Source: Planctomycetes bacterium RIFCSPHIGHO2_12_FULL_52_36 (GTDB taxonomy: Bacteria; Planctomycetota; Brocadiia; Brocadiales; Bathyanammoxibiaceae). Taken from it: a stretch of 13,784 bases of DNA. The notes beneath the pieces are model-generated. The model did no database searches. It saw only the letters and a program-made list of their open reading frames with translations, and was not told the DNA's origin. The DNA is taken from the NCBI GenBank assembly GCA_001828545.1, contig MHYW01000130.1:1-13784 (forward strand), read 5' to 3'. A program made the position numbers and the translations under genes. This document shows, one piece after another, positions 1 to 6,456 of this stretch. How positions within the stretch are numbered: position 1 is the first letter of the stretch; each line of letters opens with the position of its first letter.

Positions 1-1388
1 CCCTTTTTCCATAGGTTTCTGAGGTTCCTGAAAGCGTATCCCGATACGCCCATAAGTTCCCTGTAAAGTGGGGTGGGGTCGGACAGGGTGTAATATTCGC
101 GGTGGAGCTTCCAGCGGACAAACTCCAGTTCCTTATCGGAGAGGTGTTTTGTCCTCACGTTGGCCCAAAAACCGTTGTATCTAGTAAAGTCGTCAGGGTT
201 GGTCACCAGGCCCTGTCTCATGAGTTCTTCCCTTATGCCGGTCTTGGGATAAGGGGTAAGAATCTGGTCAAAATAAAGATCTACGCCCTGTTCCCTAAAA
301 AATCTGAAGTTTTCTTCTATATCACCATAAGTGTCCTCCGGATTACCCACTATCATACCGCCCACGATTAATATCTTATTATCGTGGAGGAGGCGGATGG
401 CCTTCCTGTTGTACTCCACAATATCCCCCTTTTTTAGCTGCTCCAGATTCCTTTTAGAGACGTTCTCTATACCCAGGAATACAATCTTAAAGCCTGCGTG
501 GGCCATGGCCCTGGACAGTTCGGGGACGGAGGCGATGCCCCTGGAGCTAACCTGTGCCCAGTACCAGAGGTCGTTATGTTTCTCTCTTATGATGGCCTCG
601 CAGAGTTCCAGGAACCGCCTGGGATTAAGGGTTATGTTGTCATCTATCATCAGTATCATCCTTGCCCCTGCCCTCTTGCAGTTTTCAATGTCGGCTATTA
701 CCCTGGGGATTTCATAGGTCCTGAAGGTGGTGCTGTACATGTGGTGCATACTGCAGAAATTACAGGTAAACGTGCAGCCCCTGGAGGTCTCAAGGGTGTC
801 CAGTGTGATGTTATAGTAATTATTGCCGCGCCATATCCTCTTAGACCTATCAGGCAATGGCAGGGTCTTCAGGTCTAATAGGGGCCTTCGGGGGTTGTGT
901 CGCCATCTGCCCTCTTCCTTATATGACAGACCTGCAATGGAGCCAAAATTCCCCTTACCAGAGAGTGCCTCAACTAGCTCCTTGAAGGTGGCCTCACCTT
1001 CCCCGCTTATCAGGAAATCAAAGAGTCCGCCGTCTTCGCTGTCGCATATCTCCTGGCCCATAAGGGTGGCGTGGTAGCCCCCCAGGCAGATGTAGGGGCG
1101 GGGTGCCCCCGCCCCTGCGTTGTTCCTTATCAACTGGGCAATCTTCCGTGCAGTACGGTACTGGAAGGTCATAGATGAGATGCCCACTAGATGGGGCTTC
1201 GTAGTGTTAACGGACTGGATAACCGATTCTCGCACGTTGTCCCTCCTGTTCACCAGGTCGCCTATATAGACGTTGTGTCCTGGGGGGAGGCTTGCGGCTA
1301 CGGAGCAGAGCCCAAGGTGGGGTGCCTTCAGGGTGCTCTGGGCAATAAAGGGCAGGAAGTCGGGCATGTTAAGGAGTAGGATGTTCAT
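1..1388 (-). CDS. B12-binding domain radical SAM protein (3' end beyond the window)
   Basis: The frame is open from an ATG at 1388 to the left edge, giving at least 462 residues. The N-terminal part (about 1-140) resembles the B12-binding half of BchE-like enzymes: the start MNILLLNMPD, then GGYHATLM (103-110) and GEGEATF (129-135). The canonical DxHxxG cobalamin motif is not apparent. The radical SAM domain follows, with the 4Fe-4S cluster motif CTFTCNFC (C205, C209, C212) after ETSRG. Such enzymes cleave S-adenosylmethionine to start radical methylations, cyclisations or rearrangements; the substrate here is unknown. The start codon overlaps the stop of the upstream methyltransferase as ATGA, so the two are very likely translationally coupled. 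Residues about 91-99 (AGAGAPRPY) are encoded by a GTAGGGGC-type palindrome that seems inserted just before the GG-x-H loop. Family assignment is firm; function is not. Confidence 0.88.
   Translation of the reverse strand, partial: MNILLLNMPDFLPFIAQSTLKAPHLGLCSVAASLPPGHNVYIGDLVNRRDNVRESVIQSVNTTKPHLVGISSMTFQYRTARKIAQLIRNNAGAGAPRPYICLGGYHATLMGQEICDSEDGGLFDFLISGEGEATFKELVEALSGKGNFGSIAGLSYKEEGRWRHNPRRPLLDLKTLPLPDRSKRIWRGNNYYNITLDTLETSRGCTFTCNFCSMHHMYSTTFRTYEIPRVIADIENCKRAGARMILMIDDNITLNPRRFLELCEAIIREKHNDLWYWAQVSSRGIASVPELSRAMAHAGFKIVFLGIENVSKRNLEQLKKGDIVEYNRKAIRLLHDNKILIVGGMIVGNPEDTYGDIEENFRFFREQGVDLYFDQILTPYPKTGIREELMRQGLVTNPDDFTRYNGFWANVRTKHLSDKELEFVRWKLHREYYTLSDPTPLYRELMGVSGYAFRNLRNLWKK
1092..1118. 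repeat. GTAGGGGC-type palindrome inside the radical SAM gene
   Basis: The left arm GTAGGGGCGGGG (1092-1103) pairs with the right arm at 1107-1118 with one mismatch, around a 3-nt centre. It is read in frame on the minus strand as about nine residues (A91 to Y99) just upstream of the GGYHATLM loop. It has the same outer arms as the copies at 1401, 2138, 9584, 10030 and 10195. Confidence 0.7.
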
Positions 1389-2437
1389 GTTGGGTTTTCT
1401 GTGGGGGCACGGCGCGCCGTGCCCCTACGGGCCATGACAATAGAAATATCCCTGGGAAGAGGGAGCCTGGGCCAGCTTATGGACTTAAAGCCTGCCTCCT
1501 CCAGCCAGCCCTTTATCTCCTTAAAAGAATAGCTCCTGCCCTTCTCCGTGTAGAGTAGCATGTTCAAGGCAAAGGCGGAGGCAAAGGGTGGATTGGCCTT
1601 GTCTTCCTTTAATATGAAGTCCTGTACCATTATCCTCCCACCTGGGTTCAGGCACTCATATACCCTCTTCATCAGCCCCAGGTTCTCCTTCTCTCCCTCA
1701 GAATGGATGATGTGGGAGAGGAAGACGGCGTCAAACCCCTTGGGTAGCGATTTATTATAATCACCCGGCAGTAGGGTTATCCTCTTTTCCGCGCCATAGT
1801 TGGCAACAAACTCCCTCGTTACCTCAAGGGTCTTGGGGAGGTCAAGGAGGGTGGCCCTGAGACCAGGGTTGGCCTTGCAGAAGTAGATGGAGAAGGCGCC
1901 TGAGCCTGCGCCTATGTCCAGTAGCGTCTTAACCCCCTTAAGTGGGACAACCCTGGCCAGCAGTTCCGCATGGCCCATAGCTGTGTTGTGCATGGCATGG
2001 ATAAATGAACGGGTTACGGCCCTATCCTCCAGGTACATCTCGTGCTGTTTTATTGGCCTACCCTTACGCAGGGATTCCTCTAATCGCCCCCAACCCTCCC
2101 AGAGGTTGTTGTGAAAGTTTAATATATCGCCTATGTAGTAGGGGCAGGTTTGAAACCTGCCCCTACCTCTTATGAGGACTTCCCTGGTGAGGGGGGTATT
2201 GAAGTACCGTATGCCCCGTTTTCCCAAGACTTTCATCCCCACCAGGGCATTCAGCAGCAGTCCCATAGCCCTAGGGTTACAAGAGGTCTTACTGGCCATT
2301 TCCCTGGCAGTGAGGGCAGATTCCCCAAGGCGGTTAAAGAGGTCTAGTTTTACTGCGGCTAAGAGGGCCTTGGCGAAGAAGTAAGAGTATCCAAGCTCTA
2401 TTATACGGCTTCTGAAGTCTTGCAAGGTCTTGTCCAT
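1385..2437 (-). CDS. SAM-dependent methyltransferase, BchU/CrtF/acetylserotonin O-methyltransferase type
   Basis: A 350-residue protein with the two-part layout of this family. The helical N-terminal dimerisation domain (about 10-90) includes the winged-helix-like run TAREMASKTSCNPRAMGLLL. The Rossmann methyltransferase domain (about 165-335) has SAM-binding LLDIGAGSGAFS (172-183), acidic LLDLP (197-201), FLSHIIHS (239-246) and LNPGGRIMVQDF (263-273). It moves a methyl group from SAM to a small molecule; relatives act on carotenoids, bacteriochlorophyll and other aromatics. The substrate here is unknown. The ATG start has no clear Shine-Dalgarno. Its TGA overlaps the ATG of the downstream radical SAM gene. 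Two GTAGGGGC palindromes are translated in it: residues about 91-100 (GRGRFQTCPY) and the C-terminal tail from about 337 (RRGTARRAPT), which lies beyond the usual family end. The glycine-rich motif and domain order make the family secure. Confidence 0.88.
   Translation of the reverse strand: MDKTLQDFRSRIIELGYSYFFAKALLAAVKLDLFNRLGESALTAREMASKTSCNPRAMGLLLNALVGMKVLGKRGIRYFNTPLTREVLIRGRGRFQTCPYYIGDILNFHNNLWEGWGRLEESLRKGRPIKQHEMYLEDRAVTRSFIHAMHNTAMGHAELLARVVPLKGVKTLLDIGAGSGAFSIYFCKANPGLRATLLDLPKTLEVTREFVANYGAEKRITLLPGDYNKSLPKGFDAVFLSHIIHSEGEKENLGLMKRVYECLNPGGRIMVQDFILKEDKANPPFASAFALNMLLYTEKGRSYSFKEIKGWLEEAGFKSISWPRLPLPRDISIVMARRGTARRAPTENPT
1401..1428. repeat. GTAGGGGC-type palindrome forming the methyltransferase C-terminus
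   Basis: Two 14-nt arms (left GTGGGGGCACGGCG, right CGCCGTGCCCCTAC) pair with a single mismatch and no loop. On the minus strand the element is read as the last basic stretch of the methyltransferase, shortly before its stop. It therefore adds a tail instead of interrupting a domain. Confidence 0.75.
2138..2166. repeat. GTAGGGGC-type palindrome inside the methyltransferase gene
   Basis: A perfect inverted repeat with 14-nt arms GTAGGGGCAGGTTT and AAACCTGCCCCTAC around a single G. On the minus strand it encodes residues about 91-100 (GRGRFQTCPY) between the N-terminal dimerisation domain and the linker helix. The frame is kept, so it is probably tolerated as a surface loop. Confidence 0.85.
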
Positions 2438-2449
2438 TTTAGGAATACA

Positions 2450-2504
2450 GGATACAGAATTCAGGATATAGAATCAATAACACAAAGTTCTGGATTCTGC
2501 ATCC
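2450..2504. repeat. Inverted repeat in the methyltransferase/kdsB divergent region
   Basis: GGATACAGAATTCAG (2450-2464) pairs with CTGGATTCTGCATCC (2490-2504) at 13 of 15 positions, and both mismatches allow G-U pairing. The loop of about 25 nt is AT-rich. A similar GAATTCTGCATTCT string occurs at about 9170-9183 upstream of the M28 peptidase gene, so this is probably another dispersed repeat and not an operator. Confidence 0.5.
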
Positions 2505-2513
2505 CTTCCTCTC

Positions 2514-2542
2514 TTGACACCCTCATCGGGAGTTGATAGGAT
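2514..2542 (+). promoter_or_regulatory. Sigma70-type promoter for kdsB, apparently giving a near-leaderless transcript
   Basis: A perfect -35 TTGACA (2514-2519) is followed after 17 nt by TAGGAT (2537-2542), a 4 of 6 match to the -10 consensus. Transcription would begin at about 2549-2550, one or two bases before the ATG at 2551. No Shine-Dalgarno would be included in the mRNA. Confidence 0.55.
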
Positions 2543-2550
2543 GTCTAGAC

Positions 2551-3423
2551 ATGAAGGCCTTTGTTGTTATTCCTGCCAGATATGGGTCTTCCAGACTCCC
2601 AGGAAAGCTTATCCTCCCAGAAGCCAAGACGTTAACGGGGAAGTTCTTGATTGAGCACGTCTATTTCAGGGTCAGAGAGGCAAAGGGTGTCCAGGGGGTA
2701 CTAGTAGCTACGGATGACCGGCGTATCTTTGACGTCGTCAAGGGCTTTGGAGGGGAGGTAGTGATGACTTACCCCGAACATAAGTCTGGTACTGACCGTG
2801 TGGCAGAGGTTGCCAAAAAGATAGATGCCGATATAATCGTGAACGTACAGGGAGACGAACCTGAGGTACGTCCTGAGATGGTAGATACCGTAGTGGAGGC
2901 CCTGCAAAAAGATAAAGGTGGCAGGGCCACCCCCGACCAGGGGGCAGTAATGGCCACCCTGGCTAACGTTATAGATTCCAGGGAAGAATACCAGGACCCC
3001 CATGCGGTGAAGGTGGTGATGGATAACAAGGGCCATGCCCTCTATTTTTCCAGGTCACCCATACCCTATGCGGCATCCTGGGGAACGGAAGATATGTTTA
3101 AGAGTTCAAAGGTTCAAGGGTTTAAAGGTTTAAAGGAGGGGGCGTATTACAAACACCTTGGCATATATTCTTACAGGAGGGATTTCCTGCTGAGATATTC
3201 CCAATTACCAAGGTCTCCCCTTGAAGAGGCGGAAAAGTTGGAGCAGTTGAGGGTACTCTCCAACGGATACAAGATAAAGGTAGTGGTTACTCCCCACAAG
3301 TGCTGTGGCGTGGATACCCCGGAAGACTTCAGGCGATTTTTAGACAAATATCGGCTATTGGCTGTCGGCAGCCAGAAACCTGAAAGCCGAAAAAGGATGC
3401 CCGAAGGCCAGGTTAGTAGATAA
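2551..3423 (+). CDS. kdsB: 3-deoxy-manno-octulosonate cytidylyltransferase (CMP-KDO synthetase)
   Basis: KdsB couples KDO to CMP using CTP, the activation step before KDO enters lipid A in the cytoplasm. Visible motifs are VIPARYGSSRLPGK (6-19, nucleotide binding), ATDD (53-56), NVQGDEP (98-104), SRSPIPY (167-173), HLGIYSYRRDFL (202-213), EKLEQLR (228-234) and GVDTPEDF (253-260). The start chosen is the ATG at 2551, which gives MKAFVVIPAR; an in-frame TTG at 2533 lies inside the promoter and is unlikely. The protein has 290 residues against about 250 for typical KdsB. The excess lies in a segment at about 120-131, in FKSSKVQGFKGL (183-194), which is encoded by an 8-bp tandem repeat, and in a C-terminal tail of about 20 residues. 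It ends 4 bp before pyrG, whose product supplies the CTP it needs. Assignment is secure. Confidence 0.95.
   Translation: MKAFVVIPARYGSSRLPGKLILPEAKTLTGKFLIEHVYFRVREAKGVQGVLVATDDRRIFDVVKGFGGEVVMTYPEHKSGTDRVAEVAKKIDADIIVNVQGDEPEVRPEMVDTVVEALQKDKGGRATPDQGAVMATLANVIDSREEYQDPHAVKVVMDNKGHALYFSRSPIPYAASWGTEDMFKSSKVQGFKGLKEGAYYKHLGIYSYRRDFLLRYSQLPRSPLEEAEKLEQLRVLSNGYKIKVVVTPHKCCGVDTPEDFRRFLDKYRLLAVGSQKPESRKRMPEGQVSR
3103..3134 (+). repeat. 8-bp tandem repeat within kdsB (four units)
   Basis: Four tandem octamers, AGTTCAAA, GGTTCAAG, GGTTTAAA and GGTTTAAA, fit RGTTYAAR. They are translated as most of FKSSKVQGFKGL, a segment not expected in KdsB. The same octamer array, read in the same register, occurs at 9915-9962 in the M28 peptidase gene. 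Confidence 0.85.
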
Positions 3424-3427
3424 ATAC

Positions 3428-5074
3428 ATGGCAAAGCATATCTTTGTTACAGGTGGGGTGGTAAGCAGTCTGGGGAAGGGGCTGAACTCTGCCTCCATCG
3501 GGCTCTTGCTGGAGAGCAGGGGGCTAAGGGTAAACCTCCAGAAGTTTGACCCCTACGTGAACGTGGACCCCGGGACCATGAGCCCCTTTGAACACGGTGA
3601 GGTATACGTAACAGAGGATGGTGCAGAGACAGACCTGGACCTCGGCCACTACGAGCGTTTTACCAATGCGGTGATAAACAGGGACTGTAACTTCACCACA
3701 GGCTCTATCTATTATTCCGTAATAAACAAGGAGAGGCGCGGAGAGTACCTGGGCAAGACCGTGCAGATAGTACCCCACATTACTAACGAGATTAAGGAGT
3801 GCATCAGGAAGGTAGCCACGCCAGGAGTGGACGTGGCCATCTCGGAGATAGGGGGCATAGTGGGCGATATTGAGAGTCAGCCCTTCCTGGAGGCCATAAG
3901 ACAGTTTGGCCTTGAGGCAGGCAGACAGAACGTCCTCTACGTCCATCTGACCCTTGTGCCTTACCTGAGGGCCGCCGATGAGATAAAGACCAAACCCACC
4001 CAACATGCCGTAAGCCTGCTGAGACAGGCGGGTATCCAGCCAGACGTCCTCATCTGCCGCTGTGAAAAACCCTTGAGCCAGGAGCTCAAGGCCAAGATAG
4101 CCCTCTTCACGAGTGTGGAGAAGGAGGCGGTGATTGACGAAAAAGACGTTAAGCCCTACCTTTACGAAATACCCCTGCTCCTCAAGGAACAGGGCATGGA
4201 TAACATCATTATAAAGAGACTGGGGCTCAAGACGGATGGCGGCGACCTCCAGGGATGGGAAAGGATGCTTGAGAGGCTTAAGAACCCCAAGTACTCCACA
4301 GAGATAGCAGTGGTGGGTAAGTATATCGGGCACCAGTCTGCTTATGAGTCCATTTATGAAGCCATTGTCCATGGGGGCATAGCTAACGACGCCAGGGTCA
4401 AGGTAAGGCGGGTAGAGGCAGAGGACGTAGAGGATAAAGGACCAGAGGCCTGTCTGGACGGGGTAAGTGGTATATTGGTACCAGGGGGCTTTGGGGAGAG
4501 GGGCATAGAGGGCAAGATAGCCTCAGCCAGATATGCCAGGGAGAAGGAGGTCCCGTACTTTGGGATATGCCTCGGGCTTCAGTGTGCCACTATTGAATTC
4601 GCCAGGAACGCATGTGGGTTGAAGAAGGCTAACAGTACGGAATTTGATAAAGACACCCCCCACCCCGTCATATCCCTCCTGGAAGAACAGAGGGGTGTAA
4701 AGGAGATGGGAGGGACTATGCGGTTAGGGGCCCAGGACTGCCTCCTCCTGCCCGGAACCAGGGCCCATGCCGCCTACGGACAAAATAAGGTCTCAGAGAG
4801 ACACAGGCACCGCTACGAATTCAACAACGATTACCGGGAACTCTTTGACTCCCATGGGATGGTCCTCAGCGGCCTATCCCCGGACGGTAAGTTAGTAGAA
4901 ACAATGGAACTCAGGGACCATCCATGGTTCGTATGCGTACAATTCCACCCGGAATTTAAGTCCAAGCCTACCCGTCCCCACCCCCTTTTCAGGGAATTCA
5001 TAAAGGCCACTCTAACAGTGGATAAGGGTCAAGAGGTGGAGGGTAGGGGTCAGAGGTCAAGGGTCGGAGGCTAG
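3428..5074 (+). CDS. pyrG: CTP synthase (glutamine-hydrolysing)
   Basis: PyrG converts UTP, ATP and glutamine to CTP in the cytoplasm. The synthetase domain (about 1-270) shows FVTGGVVSSLGKG (6-18), LQKFDPYVNVDPGTMSP (37-53), TDLDLGHYERF (68-78) and ISEIGGIVGDIES (138-150). The glutaminase domain (about 290-530) shows VPGGFGERG (351-359), the nucleophile elbow GICLGLQ with C381, and FHPEF with H507 and E509, which complete the catalytic triad. At 548 residues it is of normal length. The last 15 or so residues (from about GQEVEGR) are encoded by a period-7 DNA repeat that also contains the stop codon, so the natural C-terminus has been replaced or extended. It lies 4 bp after kdsB with a weak ribosome site, which suggests coupling. 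CTP is a substrate of KdsB, so the pairing makes metabolic sense. Confidence 0.98.
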   Translation: MAKHIFVTGGVVSSLGKGLNSASIGLLLESRGLRVNLQKFDPYVNVDPGTMSPFEHGEVYVTEDGAETDLDLGHYERFTNAVINRDCNFTTGSIYYSVINKERRGEYLGKTVQIVPHITNEIKECIRKVATPGVDVAISEIGGIVGDIESQPFLEAIRQFGLEAGRQNVLYVHLTLVPYLRAADEIKTKPTQHAVSLLRQAGIQPDVLICRCEKPLSQELKAKIALFTSVEKEAVIDEKDVKPYLYEIPLLLKEQGMDNIIIKRLGLKTDGGDLQGWERMLERLKNPKYSTEIAVVGKYIGHQSAYESIYEAIVHGGIANDARVKVRRVEAEDVEDKGPEACLDGVSGILVPGGFGERGIEGKIASARYAREKEVPYFGICLGLQCATIEFARNACGLKKANSTEFDKDTPHPVISLLEEQRGVKEMGGTMRLGAQDCLLLPGTRAHAAYGQNKVSERHRHRYEFNNDYRELFDSHGMVLSGLSPDGKLVETMELRDHPWFVCVQFHPEFKSKPTRPHPLFREFIKATLTVDKGQEVEGRGQRSRVGG

Positions 5075-5107
5075 GGGTCAGAGGTCAGGGGCCAGGGGTC
5101 AGAAGTA
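5045..5107 (+). repeat. Period-7 tandem repeat over the pyrG 3' end
   Basis: Nine consecutive heptamers related to AGGGGTC (for example AGGGGTC, AGAGGTC, AAGGGTC, AGGGGCC) run from inside pyrG, through its TAG at 5072-5074, into the intergenic region. Degenerate units also seem to precede it from about 5026. Confidence 0.8.
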
Positions 5108-5109
5108 GC

Positions 5110-5193
5110 CGCAGGCTTCAGCCTGCGAAAGCAAGGGTCAGCCACCTGTGAGGTAAAAGGGCTTGTCCTGAGCAAAAGCCCTTGTCCACCTCA
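5110..5193. repeat. Two palindromes between pyrG and the DUF1844 gene
   Basis: CGCAGGCT (5110-5117) pairs with AGCCTGCG (5120-5127) around TC. A second, longer imperfect hairpin pairs TGAGGT (5149-5154) plus AAGGGCTT (5157-5164) with AAGCCCTT (5176-5183) plus ACCTCA (5188-5193). There is no T-run, so neither looks like an intrinsic terminator. The remaining bases to 5246 show no other signal. Confidence 0.55.
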
Positions 5194-5246
5194 GACGGAG
5201 AAGGGGCTGACGAAGGAGTAGTGAAGGAGTCAGCGAAGGGGAAGGA

Positions 5247-5606
5247 ATGGCCGAAGAGAAAGATAAGATAGTAGACGAAGAGTGGAAGAGACACGTAGAG
5301 GAGGAAAAGGAGCGGGAGGCGGAGGAGGAGGCCACTTCCGTCGGGGGTGGTCCTGACGCCGTCCCTGAGGCCAGCTTTATACTCTTTATATCCAGCCTTG
5401 CTACCCAGGTCCTTATGGCCCTGGGGGAGATAGAAAATCCTATGACCAGAAAGAGGGAGAAAAACCTGGCCCAGGCCAAGTTCACTATAGATACCCTCGG
5501 GGTTATAGAAGAGAAGACCAGGGGTAACCTTACCCCAGAAGAGCAGAGGTATCTGGAAGGGGTACTTTACGACCTGAAGATGAGCTTTGTGAATTCTAGT
5601 AGCTAG
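5247..5606 (+). CDS. DUF1844 family protein
   Basis: A 119-residue protein. The first 35 or so residues are a highly charged Glu/Lys helix, probably coiled-coil or disordered. The conserved DUF1844 core follows: SFILFISSLATQVLMALGEI (residues 43-62), then a helix AQAKFTIDTLGVIEEKTRGNLTPEE and YLEGVLYDLKMSFV. The biochemical role of the family is not known to me. The ATG at 5247 is preceded directly by a purine-rich GAAGGGGAAGGA; no alternative in-frame start was seen. It probably shares a transcript with kdsB and pyrG upstream and the phosphoesterase 81 bp downstream. The last three serines and the stop codon come from a period-7 repeat that begins at 5597. Confidence 0.9.
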   Translation: MAEEKDKIVDEEWKRHVEEEKEREAEEEATSVGGGPDAVPEASFILFISSLATQVLMALGEIENPMTRKREKNLAQAKFTIDTLGVIEEKTRGNLTPEEQRYLEGVLYDLKMSFVNSSS

Positions 5607-5664
5607 TAGTCAGTAGCTAGGGGTTGAATCTTCTCCCTAGCTACTAGCTACTGGCTACTAACTA
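5597..5664. repeat. Mirror-image period-7 repeats forming a hairpin
   Basis: Three heptamers (TAGTAGC, TAGTAGT, CAGTAGC) on the left face four complementary heptamers (CTAGCTA twice, CTGGCTA, CTAACTA) on the right. The inner stem AGTAGCTAGGG (5612-5622) with CCCTAGCTACT (5635-5645) is perfect around a 12-nt loop. It spans the stop of the DUF1844 gene and most of the gap before the phosphoesterase, and could attenuate or stabilise the transcript. Confidence 0.75.
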
Positions 5665-5687
5665 CTAATTTATGGGGGTATGTCTAT

Positions 5688-6419
5688 TTGCTCTACGCCA
5701 TCTTAGGAGACATCCACAGCAACTTTAATGCCCTGGAAGTCGTGCTTGAGGAGATAAAGAAGGCTGGAGTAGATGGTATCCTGAGCGTAGGGGACATAGT
5801 GGGTTATGGTGCCGAACCCAGCCTGTGCATACAAACCATTAGAGGGGTGAATGGCACTGTCGTGGCTGGCAATCACGACTACGGCGCCGTTAACAAGACT
5901 GATATTGAGTATTTTAATCCAGAGGCAAGAGAGGCCGTGCTCTGGACGTCCAGGCAACTCTCTCAGGAAGAGAACCTGTACCTATCTGGCCTCCCCCTGG
6001 TTATAGAGAAGGACAATATGACACTCGTCCACGGCTCCCTCCATCTCCCTGAACTCTTTGCCTATATCCACACCTTCTACGATGCGGAGTTATGCTTCAG
6101 GGGGCTCAAGAATGAGGTCTGTTTCGTGGGCCACACCCATGTACCAGTAGCCATCGTCAGGGACGGTACTATTAAGGCAATCGGAGACCCGGAGGTAAAC
6201 CTCTCCGCCTTAGGCGGATTTCCCAGGGCCATCGTCAACGTGGGCAGTGTGGGTCAGCCCAGAGACAGGAACCCAAAGGCCTGTTACGTCCTGTACGATA
6301 CGGAGAAGAAGTTAGTAAGGTTCAAGCGGGTGGAATACGATATTGCTGCGGCCTCGGCGAAGATAATCAAGGCAGGACTACCCACCTTCAATGCAGAGAG
6401 GATTAGGTGGGGAATCTGA
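5688..6419 (+). CDS. Metallophosphoesterase, YfcE/MJ0936-like calcineurin-type
   Basis: A 243-residue cytoplasmic-type phosphoesterase with the full dinuclear metal set: GDIHSN (D8, H10), GDIVGYG (D36), GNHD (N62, H63), H115 in LVHGSLH, and GHTH (H149, H151). The family hydrolyses phosphomono- or diesters; the natural substrate cannot be told from sequence. The NVGSVGQPRDRNPKACYVLYD segment is typical of the bacterial YfcE-like group. The start is a TTG at 5688: it places LYAILGDIH correctly, has GGGGG about 8 nt upstream, and the nearby ATGs at 5672 and 5680 are out of frame. Residues 173-177 (SALGG) are encoded by a short palindrome. It is convergent with serA, with only 26 bp between the stops. 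Confidence 0.92.
   Translation: MLYAILGDIHSNFNALEVVLEEIKKAGVDGILSVGDIVGYGAEPSLCIQTIRGVNGTVVAGNHDYGAVNKTDIEYFNPEAREAVLWTSRQLSQEENLYLSGLPLVIEKDNMTLVHGSLHLPELFAYIHTFYDAELCFRGLKNEVCFVGHTHVPVAIVRDGTIKAIGDPEVNLSALGGFPRAIVNVGSVGQPRDRNPKACYVLYDTEKKLVRFKRVEYDIAAASAKIIKAGLPTFNAERIRWGI
6204..6218. repeat. TCCGCC/GGCGGA short palindrome in the phosphoesterase gene
   Basis: TCCGCCT, a central T, then AGGCGGA. It encodes SALGG. A closely matching copy at 13144-13160 encodes the same five residues in the aldolase gene, and others occur at about 8105, 9087 and 10209. Confidence 0.7.
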
Positions 6420-6427
6420 GAAAGATA

Positions 6428-6456
6428 GTAGGCAGTCGGCACTACTTACTGCTTAC
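6428..6456. repeat. Small inverted repeat at the convergent phosphoesterase/serA junction
   Basis: GTAGGCAGT (6428-6436) pairs with ACTGCTTAC (6448-6456) with one G-T mismatch around 11 nt. It covers the serA stop and last residues. There is no T-run in either direction, so a termination role is uncertain. Confidence 0.4.

Noticed and set aside
102..1379. Several plus-strand open frames at the left end
   Set aside because: They are antisense to the radical SAM gene, whose cluster motif and B12-type N-terminus are clear on the minus strand.
1..2437. A ladderane, hopanoid or bacteriochlorophyll pathway, considered for the methyltransferase/radical SAM pair
   Set aside because: Family resemblance alone does not define a substrate, and no second pathway gene is in the window.
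2533..2550. Upstream TTG start for kdsB
   Set aside because: It would sit inside the -10/-35 promoter region and add six residues before the conserved MKAFVVIPAR start.
3524..4372. A 282-codon open frame antisense to pyrG
   Set aside because: It lies wholly within the well-supported CTP synthase gene, shows no recognisable domain, and its composition is what the complement of pyrG codons gives.
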